DNA from: Bacteroides acidifaciens
GTDB lineage: Bacteria > Bacteroidota > Bacteroidia > Bacteroidales > Bacteroidaceae
Assembly (NCBI RefSeq): GCF_024623065.1
Contig: NZ_JANJZR010000030.1
Location: 1-51,082 of the forward strand
Direction: 5' to 3'
DNA: 51,082 bases
The notes under the pieces are model-generated. The model was not told where the DNA came from. It saw only the letters and a list, made by a program, of their open reading frames with translations, and made no database searches. Below are positions 27,301-33,923 of the stretch, in pieces; position 1 is the stretch's first letter; every line of letters begins with the position of its first letter. The translations under genes and the position numbers were made by a program.

Positions 27301-28184
27301 CCTGTACACCTGTAAAAGACGCAAAAGGAAAACTTATCGCCCGCCGGAAAGCTTGTTGGAATCCGGTACTTTTTCAAGTCCCCGGTGGTGATTTGATTCT
27401 GTTCTACAAGATAGGTCTGAAAGTAAGTGACTGGACAGGATGGCTGGTTCGTTCGCGTGACAGTGGAAAGACATGGAGCAAACGCGAACCTCTCCCGAAA
27501 GGTTTCTTGGGCCCTATCAAGAATAAACCGGAATATGTCAATGGTCGTATTATCTGTCCCTCCAGTACGGAGGGCAGTAAGGGCTGGCGCGTCCACTTCG
27601 AGATTTCCGATGACAAAGGAAAGACCTGGAAAATGGTAGATCCATTGGATGCCGAATTATCCGTACCTACCCAAAACCGTAAAAAGGGAGGAATGAACGT
27701 AGATGACCAAGAAGGTGGAGAAGCCATCAAAGGAGAAGGCGCAAAACCTATTTATGCTATACAACCCAGTATTCTGAAGCATAAGGACGGAAGACTGCAA
27801 GTGCTTTGCCGTACACGTAATGCACAAATTGCGACTGCTTGGAGTAATGACAATGGCGATACGTGGAGTAAAGTAACACTGTTGGACGTCCCGAACAACA
27901 ATTCCGGTACAGACGCAGTGACGATGAAAGACGACAGACATGTACTTATCTATAACAACTTCTCTACATTGCCTGGAACTCCGAAAGGCCCCCGTACTCC
28001 GCTCGGCATAGCCATATCAGAAGATGGAATCAAGTGGATGCCTGTTCTTACATTAGAAGATAGCCCGATCAGCCAATATTCTTACCCTAGCATTATTCAA
28101 GGAAAAGACGGCAAACTGCATGCCATTTACACCTGGCGTCGCCAACGAATCAAATATGCGGAAATAGATCCGGCAAAGTTTTAA
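24312..28184 (+). CDS. Bimodular GH78 alpha-L-rhamnosidase fused to a sialidase-fold (GH33-like) domain
   Basis: A 1290-residue secreted protein. The signal peptide ends at GSLHA, and the start may be the ATG at 24312 or 24318. Residues about 25-890 are a full GH78: the Bac_rhamnosid N-terminal domains, the barrel with DCPQRNERQPWLGDR near 492-507 holding the general acid, and GATTIWELWNGD near 783-794. From about 913 the chain becomes a six-bladed sialidase fold with Asp-box motifs SRDSGKTWS, SDDKGKTWK and SNDNGDTWS. RG-II chain C is Rha-Kdo, so one protein could take off rhamnose and then the keto-deoxy acid; this is an inference. It overlaps GH140 and ends the operon before a strong terminator. 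Confidence 0.87.
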   Translation: MLMNKRIFISSIFSLLLFAGSLHAAISIADLRTEQLKNPLGIDTRHPRLGWRIESNEQNVIQTAYHILVASSPELLAQGKGDCWDSGKVETDASQWITYLGKSLKCNVPYYWKVKVYTNKGEADWSTPAFWTMGLLNEADWQGQWIGLDRAAPDDSETQWSRLAARYLRKEFALSKEVKRATIHIAGMGLYELFINGQRIGNQVLAPTPTDYRKTILYNTYDVTSQLQKENAIGVTLGNGRFYTMRQNYKPYKIPTFGYPKLRLNLILEYTDGSKETISTNTSWKLTTEGPIRSNNEYDGEEYDARKELGNWTQNGYDDKNWMPAQRVSIPSGTLRAQMMPGMKVMDTLKPASIKKLGDKYILDFGQNMAGWVRFRIKGQAGDSIRLRFAETLQANGELFTRNLRDARSTDVYITSGHETKDATWAPRFIYHGFRYVEVGGYPNAKAEDFVAEVVEDEMEHTGSFNCSDETLNKIVRNAFWGIRSNYKGMPIDCPQRNERQPWLGDRTMGCWGESMLFNNHAMYTKWARDICEAQREDGCIPDVAPAYWNYYSDNVTWPAALPMACDMLFTNFGDKRPIEENYPAIKKWVSHIREYYMTEDYIIAKDKYGDWCVPPESLELIHSKDPSRKTDGSLIATAYYLKVLQLMHRFATLQGLKADAEEWEELEHRMKDAFNARFLHIKEGTSPMPGHTLYPDSIYYGNNTVTANILPLAFGLVPKNYIEEVAKNAVASIITTNKGHISSGVIGVQWLLRELSRRSHADVAYLLATNKTYPSWGYMIEKGATTIWELWNGDTANPEMNSGNHVMLLGDLLPWCFNNLAGIRADRWKSGYKHIVFQPAFEIQELSDVDASYMSIYGKITSRWSKTPTYLEWDIELPANTTGEVHLPDGRKEKIGSGKYHFSVDIPTKNTAILSDEFLYQKASFPECHGATIVEMKNGDLVASFFGGTKERNPDCCIWVCRKPKGAKMWTVPQLAADGVFSLKDPQAILAGIDSTCTPVKDAKGKLIARRKACWNPVLFQVPGGDLILFYKIGLKVSDWTGWLVRSRDSGKTWSKREPLPKGFLGPIKNKPEYVNGRIICPSSTEGSKGWRVHFEISDDKGKTWKMVDPLDAELSVPTQNRKKGGMNVDDQEGGEAIKGEGAKPIYAIQPSILKHKDGRLQVLCRTRNAQIATAWSNDNGDTWSKVTLLDVPNNNSGTDAVTMKDDRHVLIYNNFSTLPGTPKGPRTPLGIAISEDGIKWMPVLTLEDSPISQYSYPSIIQGKDGKLHAIYTWRRQRIKYAEIDPAKF

Positions 28185-28207
28185 ATATCGAACGATAGAC
28201 TGAATGA

Positions 28208-28248
28208 AATCGACCGCCCGTTCTAACAGAAACGGGCGGTCGATTCTT
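28208..28248 (+). terminator. Strong Rho-independent terminator of the GH95-GH78 operon
   Basis: Arms 28208-28222 (AATCGACCGCCCGTT) and 28231-28245 form a 15-bp perfect stem with an 8-base loop, followed by TCTTTG. It is the strongest hairpin in the window and ends the RG-II operon. Confidence 0.92.
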
Positions 28249-28278
28249 TGCATATATCCTTTTTATATTTTACATTTG
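28247..28278 (+). promoter_or_regulatory. Bacteroides promoter for the SDR gene at 28296
   Basis: TTTG at 28247-28250 and TACATTTG at 28271-28278, with 20 bases between, match the Bacteroides -33/-7 consensus. The ATG at 28296 is 18 bases further. The -33 box overlaps the tail of the preceding terminator. Confidence 0.75.
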
Positions 28279-28295
28279 CCAATAAAAAAAGAACA

Positions 28296-29183
28296 ATGGC
28301 AGATAATTATATAGAGAGACAGCAGGAACAATATGAAGCCAGAAAAGCAGCTTGGAAACAAGCTCAAAAGTATGGTAAGAAGAAACCGGCAACAATCCGC
28401 CCGGCCCAATCAGCCTCACACTTCCCAATGGCTTCAAAGTCAGATGACTCAAAAAGAAGAGTCTTTATAACAGGAGGAGCGGAAGGAATAGGCAAAGCAA
28501 TAGTAGAAGCATTTTGCCGGACTGGTAGTCAAGTCGCTTTCTGTGATATAAACGAAACATCGGGACAGGAGACAGCTAAATCAACAGGAGCCATATTCTA
28601 TAAAGTAGATGTTAGTGATAAAAATGCACTTGAAAGTTGCATGCAAAGCATTCTTACCGAATGGAACGATATTGATATTATTATCAACAACGTCGGCATC
28701 AGCAAATTTTCTTCTATCACAGAAACAAGTGTAGAGGATTTCGACAAAATCCTGTCTATTAACCTGCGCCCTGTATTCATCACTTCCCGACTGCTTGCCA
28801 TCCATCGCAAAGGGCAACCCTCTCCTAACCCATACGGTCGAATCATAAATATCTGCTCTACGCGTTACCTGATGAGTGAACCGGGAAGTGAAGGTTATGC
28901 AGCTTCGAAAGGTGGCATTTATTCTTTGACTCATGCATTGGCTTTGTCTTTATCCGAATGGAATATCACAGTTAACTCGATTGCTCCAGGATGGATACAA
29001 ACGCATGATTATGACCAACTCCGCCTGGAAGACCATTCACAGCATCCTTCACGCCGGGTAGGTAAACCGGAAGATATTGCCCGCATGTGTCTGTTCCTCT
29101 GTGAAGGAAACAATGATTTCATCAATGGAGAAAACATCACTATAGACGGGGGAATGACGAAAAAGATGATTTATATAGAGTAA
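28296..29183 (+). CDS. SDR family oxidoreductase with N-terminal extension
   Basis: A 295-residue SDR. The Rossmann motif TGGAEGIGKA appears only at about residue 59, after a charged N-terminal extension (YIERQQEQYEARKAAWKQAQ) with no signal peptide. NNVGIS and YAASKGG, with an upstream Ser/Thr (NICSTRY), supply the cofactor and catalytic motifs, and the end TIDGGMTKKMIYIE is typical of sugar-alcohol or gluconate-type SDRs. It is cytosolic. I start it at 28296 because a full promoter lies just upstream, inside the longer frame that begins at 28248. Given the neighbours it may reduce or oxidise a sugar released from RG-II, such as apiose or a keto-deoxy acid. That is inference. Confidence 0.87.
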   Translation: MADNYIERQQEQYEARKAAWKQAQKYGKKKPATIRPAQSASHFPMASKSDDSKRRVFITGGAEGIGKAIVEAFCRTGSQVAFCDINETSGQETAKSTGAIFYKVDVSDKNALESCMQSILTEWNDIDIIINNVGISKFSSITETSVEDFDKILSINLRPVFITSRLLAIHRKGQPSPNPYGRIINICSTRYLMSEPGSEGYAASKGGIYSLTHALALSLSEWNITVNSIAPGWIQTHDYDQLRLEDHSQHPSRRVGKPEDIARMCLFLCEGNNDFINGENITIDGGMTKKMIYIE

Positions 29184-29228
29184 ATAAAGTTACTGAAGAC
29201 ATAAATTATAGCAGCGTTTTTTGAGGGC

Positions 29229-29287
29229 TAAAGCATAGCTTTAGATACGATAAAGCTATGCTTTGTCAGTTGCAAAGCATAGCTCTA
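29229..29287. repeat. Three-arm repeat able to form two mutually exclusive hairpins
   Basis: Arm a (29229-29243, TAAAGCATAGCTTTA) and arm c (29273-29287, CAAAGCATAGCTCTA) are both near-perfect complements (14 of 15) of arm b (29251-29265). Arm b can therefore pair with either neighbour. It lies between two convergent genes and may act as a two-way terminator. Confidence 0.75.
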
Positions 29288-29353
29288 TTATATTCTTCTT
29301 AATTATCCCAGATATACTCCGATATATATGACGGCTAAAGGCGTACCCTCATT

Positions 29354-31321
29354 TTATTTCTTCTTTCCCTGAGCCTTCTTTTCCGCGTTTCGTTTATTCA
29401 CATAATCTTTGAACATCTGACGCCAGTTGCGACCATGTTCATTGAAATACTGTTCGCATTTGGTTTTATAGATTTCAAAGACAGCAGAAATCTGCTTCAT
29501 GTTCTTATAGTCAATAGCCTGTTCACGCGCCAGTTTCAATTGTTCCAGGACAAACGCAGTTTCTTCTTCTGTCATATTGGGTACAATAGCCTGATAGCCT
29601 TTCAATGTAAATGCCACCTTGCCAACTGTATATTTATCAAGTATCTGCTCTATCTGTTCTTCTGTCAGCACTCTGTGCAAGCCTTTCATCAGTCTTTCAT
29701 GCACTTCTTTCGGCATGGCGGAATCGGCAATCATTTCGCGTTCGAGCTTACTTAATGGCCTACCTGTCAATGGATTGATACCGGCAGGAATCGTTGTATA
29801 AGGATGGCCATTATGCCAGTCGCGCACTTGACGCAAATGATTATAAATAGTTGTTACGGCAAATCCGGCTTTCTTTTCATCTTTCAGATTTAACGAAGCA
29901 ACCCAATCTATTGCTTTCTTCTCAAGAGAAGTATCTGATTTTAGTTGGGCAAACGCCTTCTTGTCAAAGTAAACAGCTACTTTATCAAATGAACGGATAG
30001 CATTTTCAGGAAGCAGTTCGCCTTTTTCTCCGAAACTGTACATCGCAGATTCCGGCTCAATTGTAACTTTGCTTTCATCCAGCATCTTTTTATCCAAATT
30101 GAATACGTCCGCGAAGAAGTCATAAACTGCATTCCGCTTATTAGGACCAAAGTCGTGCTTTTCTTTCGGAAGATGCACATTGGTTACTTTATCCGTTGCA
30201 TTGTAGAAGCCGTATATCCGTTGCAAATATGGATATTCCAAAGCAGGTACGCTTGCCGTCCAGTCACCGCCATCCGAAACAATTAATTGCGGACGGGGGG
30301 CAAAAGCAGCCGCCAACTCCGCATTGCAAGTCCCACCTGCCGAAAGTTGGATAGGCATCCCGCTTTCACAAGGACATCCGCCATCGAAATGAGAAGCCAG
30401 ACTTACAACCGGTGCGGAAGCCGTAAAACGGTCATCCAGCACACCTAACAAAACAGTATGCGTGCCGCCGCCCGAACCTCCATTCGCCCCGATACGGCTA
30501 GTGTCAATATCCTTGCGGGAAGCAAGCATAGATTCAAGAATCAACAAACCATTCATAGCCTGAATAGTATGCGCCGCACTGCTACGATGTGCCGCACTTC
30601 CTACTTGCAGGATAGATTCGCCCCATCCGAACAAATCATAATCGACACAAATAGCCCCCATACGGGCAAGTGTTCCCATACGTTGCTGTTGGTCTTTACG
30701 ATAGCGACCGCCACCGAAATGTCCGTTCGGACAGATAATCAATGCATGTTTTCCTTTTGATTGGGGTGTATAGATCGAACCGCAGACATATAAACCAGGC
30801 AACGTTTCAAGCGCAAAATTCTGTACGGTGTATCCGTCAAACTTACGTATCTTTGAAAGGATAGGCTTTGATTTCACACATTGAGCCAGTAAAGCATCCA
30901 TCCCCAAACGTTGGCGGACTTCCTTTTTCAGGGAGTCGGCACGAAGCTGGAAAGCTTGTTTGTCCGCATATAGCGTATTAAGATAAGCCAGCATCTTTTC
31001 CCCGTCCGCATCTGTACGACGTGGATACTCATAGGCTTTCAGCTTATACATATTTCCTTTCTGTTTGACAAACTTATAATCAAAAGGAGCCAATACATTT
31101 GTCAGCGACTCTTCCACCGAATAAGGGCGGATACGGAAATCAGCATAAGGCAATACTTTGCCTACCGTATCAATATCATACTTCAAGCGGATTCCAAAAC
31201 GGTTTTGAATATCCGTCAACACTTCATTCAAGGGACGGGCAAATTCCGTCTCGTATGTTTGTGTTTGCGCTTCTACCGAAAGGGGCGCGGCAAGAAGCAT
31301 CGTGAAAAGGATTCGTTTCAT
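29354..31321 (-). CDS. CE19-type pectin methylesterase with STN and DUF3826 domains (BT1017-like)
   Basis: A 655-residue secreted protein with a signal peptide of about 18 residues. Residues about 28-95 form an STN-like domain (LNEVLTDIQNRFGIRLKYD, YSVEESLTNVLAPFDYKFV). Residues about 110-410 are an alpha/beta-hydrolase whose nucleophile Ser283 sits in GANGGSGGG, with an acid in VSDGGDW and His389 in PKEKHDFGP. Residues about 465-640 match DUF3826. The hydrolase plus DUF3826 layout is that of the B. thetaiotaomicron pectin methylesterase BT1017 (CE19, recalled), which removes methyl esters from the RG-II galacturonan backbone. The damaged GH28 gene lies 23 bases upstream on the same strand, so the two formed an operon for backbone breakdown. 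Confidence 0.83.
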   Translation of the reverse strand: MKRILFTMLLAAPLSVEAQTQTYETEFARPLNEVLTDIQNRFGIRLKYDIDTVGKVLPYADFRIRPYSVEESLTNVLAPFDYKFVKQKGNMYKLKAYEYPRRTDADGEKMLAYLNTLYADKQAFQLRADSLKKEVRQRLGMDALLAQCVKSKPILSKIRKFDGYTVQNFALETLPGLYVCGSIYTPQSKGKHALIICPNGHFGGGRYRKDQQQRMGTLARMGAICVDYDLFGWGESILQVGSAAHRSSAAHTIQAMNGLLILESMLASRKDIDTSRIGANGGSGGGTHTVLLGVLDDRFTASAPVVSLASHFDGGCPCESGMPIQLSAGGTCNAELAAAFAPRPQLIVSDGGDWTASVPALEYPYLQRIYGFYNATDKVTNVHLPKEKHDFGPNKRNAVYDFFADVFNLDKKMLDESKVTIEPESAMYSFGEKGELLPENAIRSFDKVAVYFDKKAFAQLKSDTSLEKKAIDWVASLNLKDEKKAGFAVTTIYNHLRQVRDWHNGHPYTTIPAGINPLTGRPLSKLEREMIADSAMPKEVHERLMKGLHRVLTEEQIEQILDKYTVGKVAFTLKGYQAIVPNMTEEETAFVLEQLKLAREQAIDYKNMKQISAVFEIYKTKCEQYFNEHGRNWRQMFKDYVNKRNAEKKAQGKKK

Positions 31322-31344
31322 ATTCTAATTGATTTGATTCTGTT

Positions 31345-32361
31345 TTAATCCAGTTTGATTTTTTCGCCATTGACGGTTACATCATCCATCGTGATGCGTT
31401 CGCAATTTTCAAAGATACATTTCTGTTTTCCGCCCTGAATATGTATGTCACGCAATACAATATCAGAGATAGGAGCTTCTTCTAGTCCTACGATTTTGAT
31501 AGGAGTCTTTACGTCTGTAACAGTCATCCCGCTGATATGTACATTGCGGAATACCGGAGTACGTTCGCTCTTTGGTTCTGCCGGCATTTTGCTGTATTTC
31601 AAATTCAATACGACAGCTTCCTGCTTGATATTACTCATCACAATATTGCTGACACGGATATCCTCAACGACTCCACCTCTTCCACGGGTTGACTTGATAC
31701 GTATGCCACGGTCTGTTCCGTCGAACACACAGTTGGAAATAGTAACTTTACGTACACTTCCGCTCATCTCGCTGCCTATCACAACGCCGCCATGCCCGGA
31801 AAGCATTGTACAGTTCGTTATGGTAATATTCTCACAAGGCACCCCCAGACGGCGGGTTTGTGCATCCCTTCCCGATTTGATTGTGATGCAATCATCACCA
31901 ACAGAAATATGGCAATCGCTGATATGTACATTCCGGCATGATTCGGGATTAATGCCGTCCGTGTTGGGAGAAGGAACATTATGGATGGTAATACCTTTTA
32001 TAGTCACATTCTCACAAAATTCAGGATTCACTGTCCAGAAAGGGGAATTGACAATTTTTACTCCTTCAATCTTCACTCTCTTACAACGAACCGGCTGTAT
32101 AAACGGCGGGCGGAAAAAGCGACGCTGCAAGGTGCTCACATAATCTTTATTCGTTTCGGCATAAATGGCAGTCGTATCGTTTTGGGTATCCCACATGGAC
32201 TGGTATTTGTTTATATCACGCATACCATTATCTTTCAAGTCAATCATGACACGGAAAAACTCCATCCACCATTTCTTGCCTTGCCCGTCCAATGTACCCT
32301 CTCCTTTGATAGTTATGTTCTCGGCATCTACCGCATAAATCAAAGGTTGGAAACTTTTGTT
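31345..32361 (-). pseudogene. GH28 polygalacturonase, 5'-truncated (N-terminus lost)
   Basis: The remaining frame encodes a nearly complete GH28 beta-helix with every catalytic motif: NTDGINPE, VGDDCITIKSG, SGHGGVVIGSE and RIKSTRGRGG. The family would start some 90-110 residues earlier, with a signal peptide and a DFGAKGDG-type strand. Here the open frame begins with SFQPLIYAVDAENITIKGEG, a mid-protein segment, after an in-frame stop at 32362-32364. There is no good ATG at the front; a TTG at 32343 or internal ATGs would be needed. A lipoprotein leader in another frame overlaps the front end. The intact protein would hydrolyse the alpha-1,4-galacturonan backbone after demethylation by the CE19 enzyme. 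It is probably inactive or not exported. Confidence 0.75.
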
Positions 32362-32465
32362 TCATCCGCATCATCTCCTTTTTCACAAGCAGCAAAAAGA
32401 GCAAACAGCACCATCAAGGTCATGCTTGTACTCTTTTTATGCAAGAATCGGAATTTGTTTTTCAT
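32340..32465 (-). pseudogene. Orphan lipoprotein leader abutting the truncated GH28
   Basis: From the ATG at 32465 the minus strand reads MKNKFRFLHKKSTSMTLMVL and then FALFAACEKGDDADETKVSN before a stop, 41 codons in all. It is a clear lipoprotein signal (FAAC, Cys27) with an acidic surface-export tail (EKGDDADE). The mature protein is missing. Its last codons overlap, in a different frame, the point where the GH28 homology begins. It is either the true leader of this GH28 gene, cut off by an internal deletion with a frame change, or the start of another gene joined to GH28 by a larger deletion. Confidence 0.7.
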
Positions 32466-32731
32466 TGCGTAAAATTTTAAAATTAATAAATTATATCTTC
32501 TTATTTTTAGATGCATATTCAAATAAAGGACGTATAAATAATAAATATGTAATCACATAAAAAAGAAAAAAACTGTTTTTAACATTAACTTCTACAGTAT
32601 CAAATTAAAAAACATAATCAGTTGTATACCCCATCATAACCAATCGTTCTTATGATACAAGTCAACCATATATTTACTCCAAACAAGTAATCGTTTCCAT
32701 CAGACCAACCGCCTAATCATATCTATAAAAT
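32466..32731. other. AT-rich gap without a gene
   Basis: A 266-base AT-rich stretch between the orphan leader and the isomerase-like gene. It should hold the promoter of the leader/GH28/CE19 unit, but I see no clear TAnnTTTG match on the minus strand, and no repeat or reading frame worth reporting. Confidence 0.4.
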
Positions 32732-33622
32732 TTATTGTTGGAATACTTTTTTCAAATACTCTATATTTGTCCCATAATTCTTCCTCACATTCCGTACATC
32801 ATCTTTATCCCGCGAACGTTCTACAACCAACCATCCACTCCACCCCATCTTATCGAGTGTCTTTTTCACCTTATTCATATCCAATCTTTTATTAAAAGGT
32901 AAAGTCACCCCATCGGTATCTGTACAGTGAATCTGGCAGATTCTCTTTTTCCCCAGAATCTTGAGCTCTTTACACAAATCCCTGCCATTCTCTAATGCAT
33001 TCTGGAATTTAAAATAGATTTTAATACTGGGCGAATTAATTTCTCTCAACAGTTTTACATCTCCTCTAGCATCCAATTGGGTTTCAATACCAATAACTAC
33101 TCCTTCAGAAGCAGCCATATCTCCTACCTCTTTCAAACGATTGACCACTTCCGCACGCAGTTCCGGTTCCTTTTCCCAACCGGCTTTTATTCCACCTAAC
33201 GGAAGAAAAGCGACTTTAGCACTCATTACCTTCATTGCATTCAAGCAATCTTGTACCAGTTCCTTATAATTAGCACGTTCTAAAAAAGACTGTCCATAGA
33301 AACCGGACATAGCAACAGAAGGAACTTCCAATTGGAACTTCCGGGCAGTTTCACGAAACAGTTGTTGGAAATGAGATTCGCGCAGTTTGTTATCAAACAT
33401 CTCCCTTTTACCAAGACCACCCATATCCAGTTCTACACCATCGCCATTCAATTCATGTACCAACTGGAACGAGCCTAACTTCTGACGCTTCAAAATCATC
33501 CAGTCACATACAGCAATCTTATAACGTTGCTCTTTTTGCTGTGACGCCGCAACAGCCAATAAAGGAAAACACTCCACCCATATCAGTATCCAAAGGATTT
33601 GTCCGAATAAATTCTTTTTCAT
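32732..33622 (-). CDS. Secreted sugar phosphate isomerase/epimerase-like TIM-barrel protein
   Basis: A 296-residue protein with a signal peptide (LLAVAAS) and the AP-endonuclease-2 / xylose-isomerase-like TIM barrel. Visible features are DGVELDMGG early, a GIETQLDA strand near the middle, CQIHCTDTDG as the metal-site strand, and GWSGWLVVERSRDKDDV near the end. Exported members of this superfamily are common in Bacteroides sugar loci, and their reactions are mostly unknown. It is the last gene of the N-glycan locus, about 300 bases downstream of GH92 and beyond a terminator, so it is probably a separate unit. A keto-aldose isomerase or epimerase acting on a periplasmic sugar is inferred, not shown. 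Confidence 0.8.
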   Translation of the reverse strand: MKKNLFGQILWILIWVECFPLLAVAASQQKEQRYKIAVCDWMILKRQKLGSFQLVHELNGDGVELDMGGLGKREMFDNKLRESHFQQLFRETARKFQLEVPSVAMSGFYGQSFLERANYKELVQDCLNAMKVMSAKVAFLPLGGIKAGWEKEPELRAEVVNRLKEVGDMAASEGVVIGIETQLDARGDVKLLREINSPSIKIYFKFQNALENGRDLCKELKILGKKRICQIHCTDTDGVTLPFNKRLDMNKVKKTLDKMGWSGWLVVERSRDKDDVRNVRKNYGTNIEYLKKVFQQ

Positions 33623-33735
33623 TTTAATTCTATTATATGCTATTTGTATAATAGACGAATAAAGGAAGGTTTTGTAATCGCTTATGTAACAGAGAATAAA
33701 TAAAAGAAGAAAGAGCAGATAAACAAGAAAGCAGG

Positions 33736-33811
33736 ATTATGACGGTATCCGACTCGGATAGTGACGCTATTCCATCCATATAGTGACGCTATATCACGCG
33801 TATACCGTCAC
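33736..33811. repeat. Interleaved palindromic intergenic repeat, copy 2
   Basis: The same units as at 8722-8800 in a different order: a TGACGGTATCC arm at 33736-33749, ATAGTGACGCTAT at 33757-33769 and again at 33779-33791, and the complement arm ATACCGTCACT at 33801-33811. Outer arms pair with each other; the inner two are direct repeats here. T-rich sequence follows on the plus strand. The surrounding 33623-33923 gap holds no gene. Confidence 0.78.
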
Positions 33812-33844
33812 TCTTTTTACTGGATATAATGACAAGAACAAATG

Positions 33845-33886
33845 TAAAAAAAATGGGCTGCCGAACCCTGAAAAGTCCGACAGCCC
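33845..33886 (-). terminator. Rho-independent terminator after GH92
   Basis: Arms GGGCTGCCGA (33855-33864) and TCCGACAGCCC (33876-33886) form a GC-rich stem with one wobble pair. On the minus strand it is followed by eight T residues, about 40 bases after the GH92 stop codon. It closes the GH163-MFS-GH130-GH92 unit. Confidence 0.85.
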
Positions 33887-33923
33887 TGTCAACCCAAAAA
33901 CAATACCTATGAAACACTGTGTG

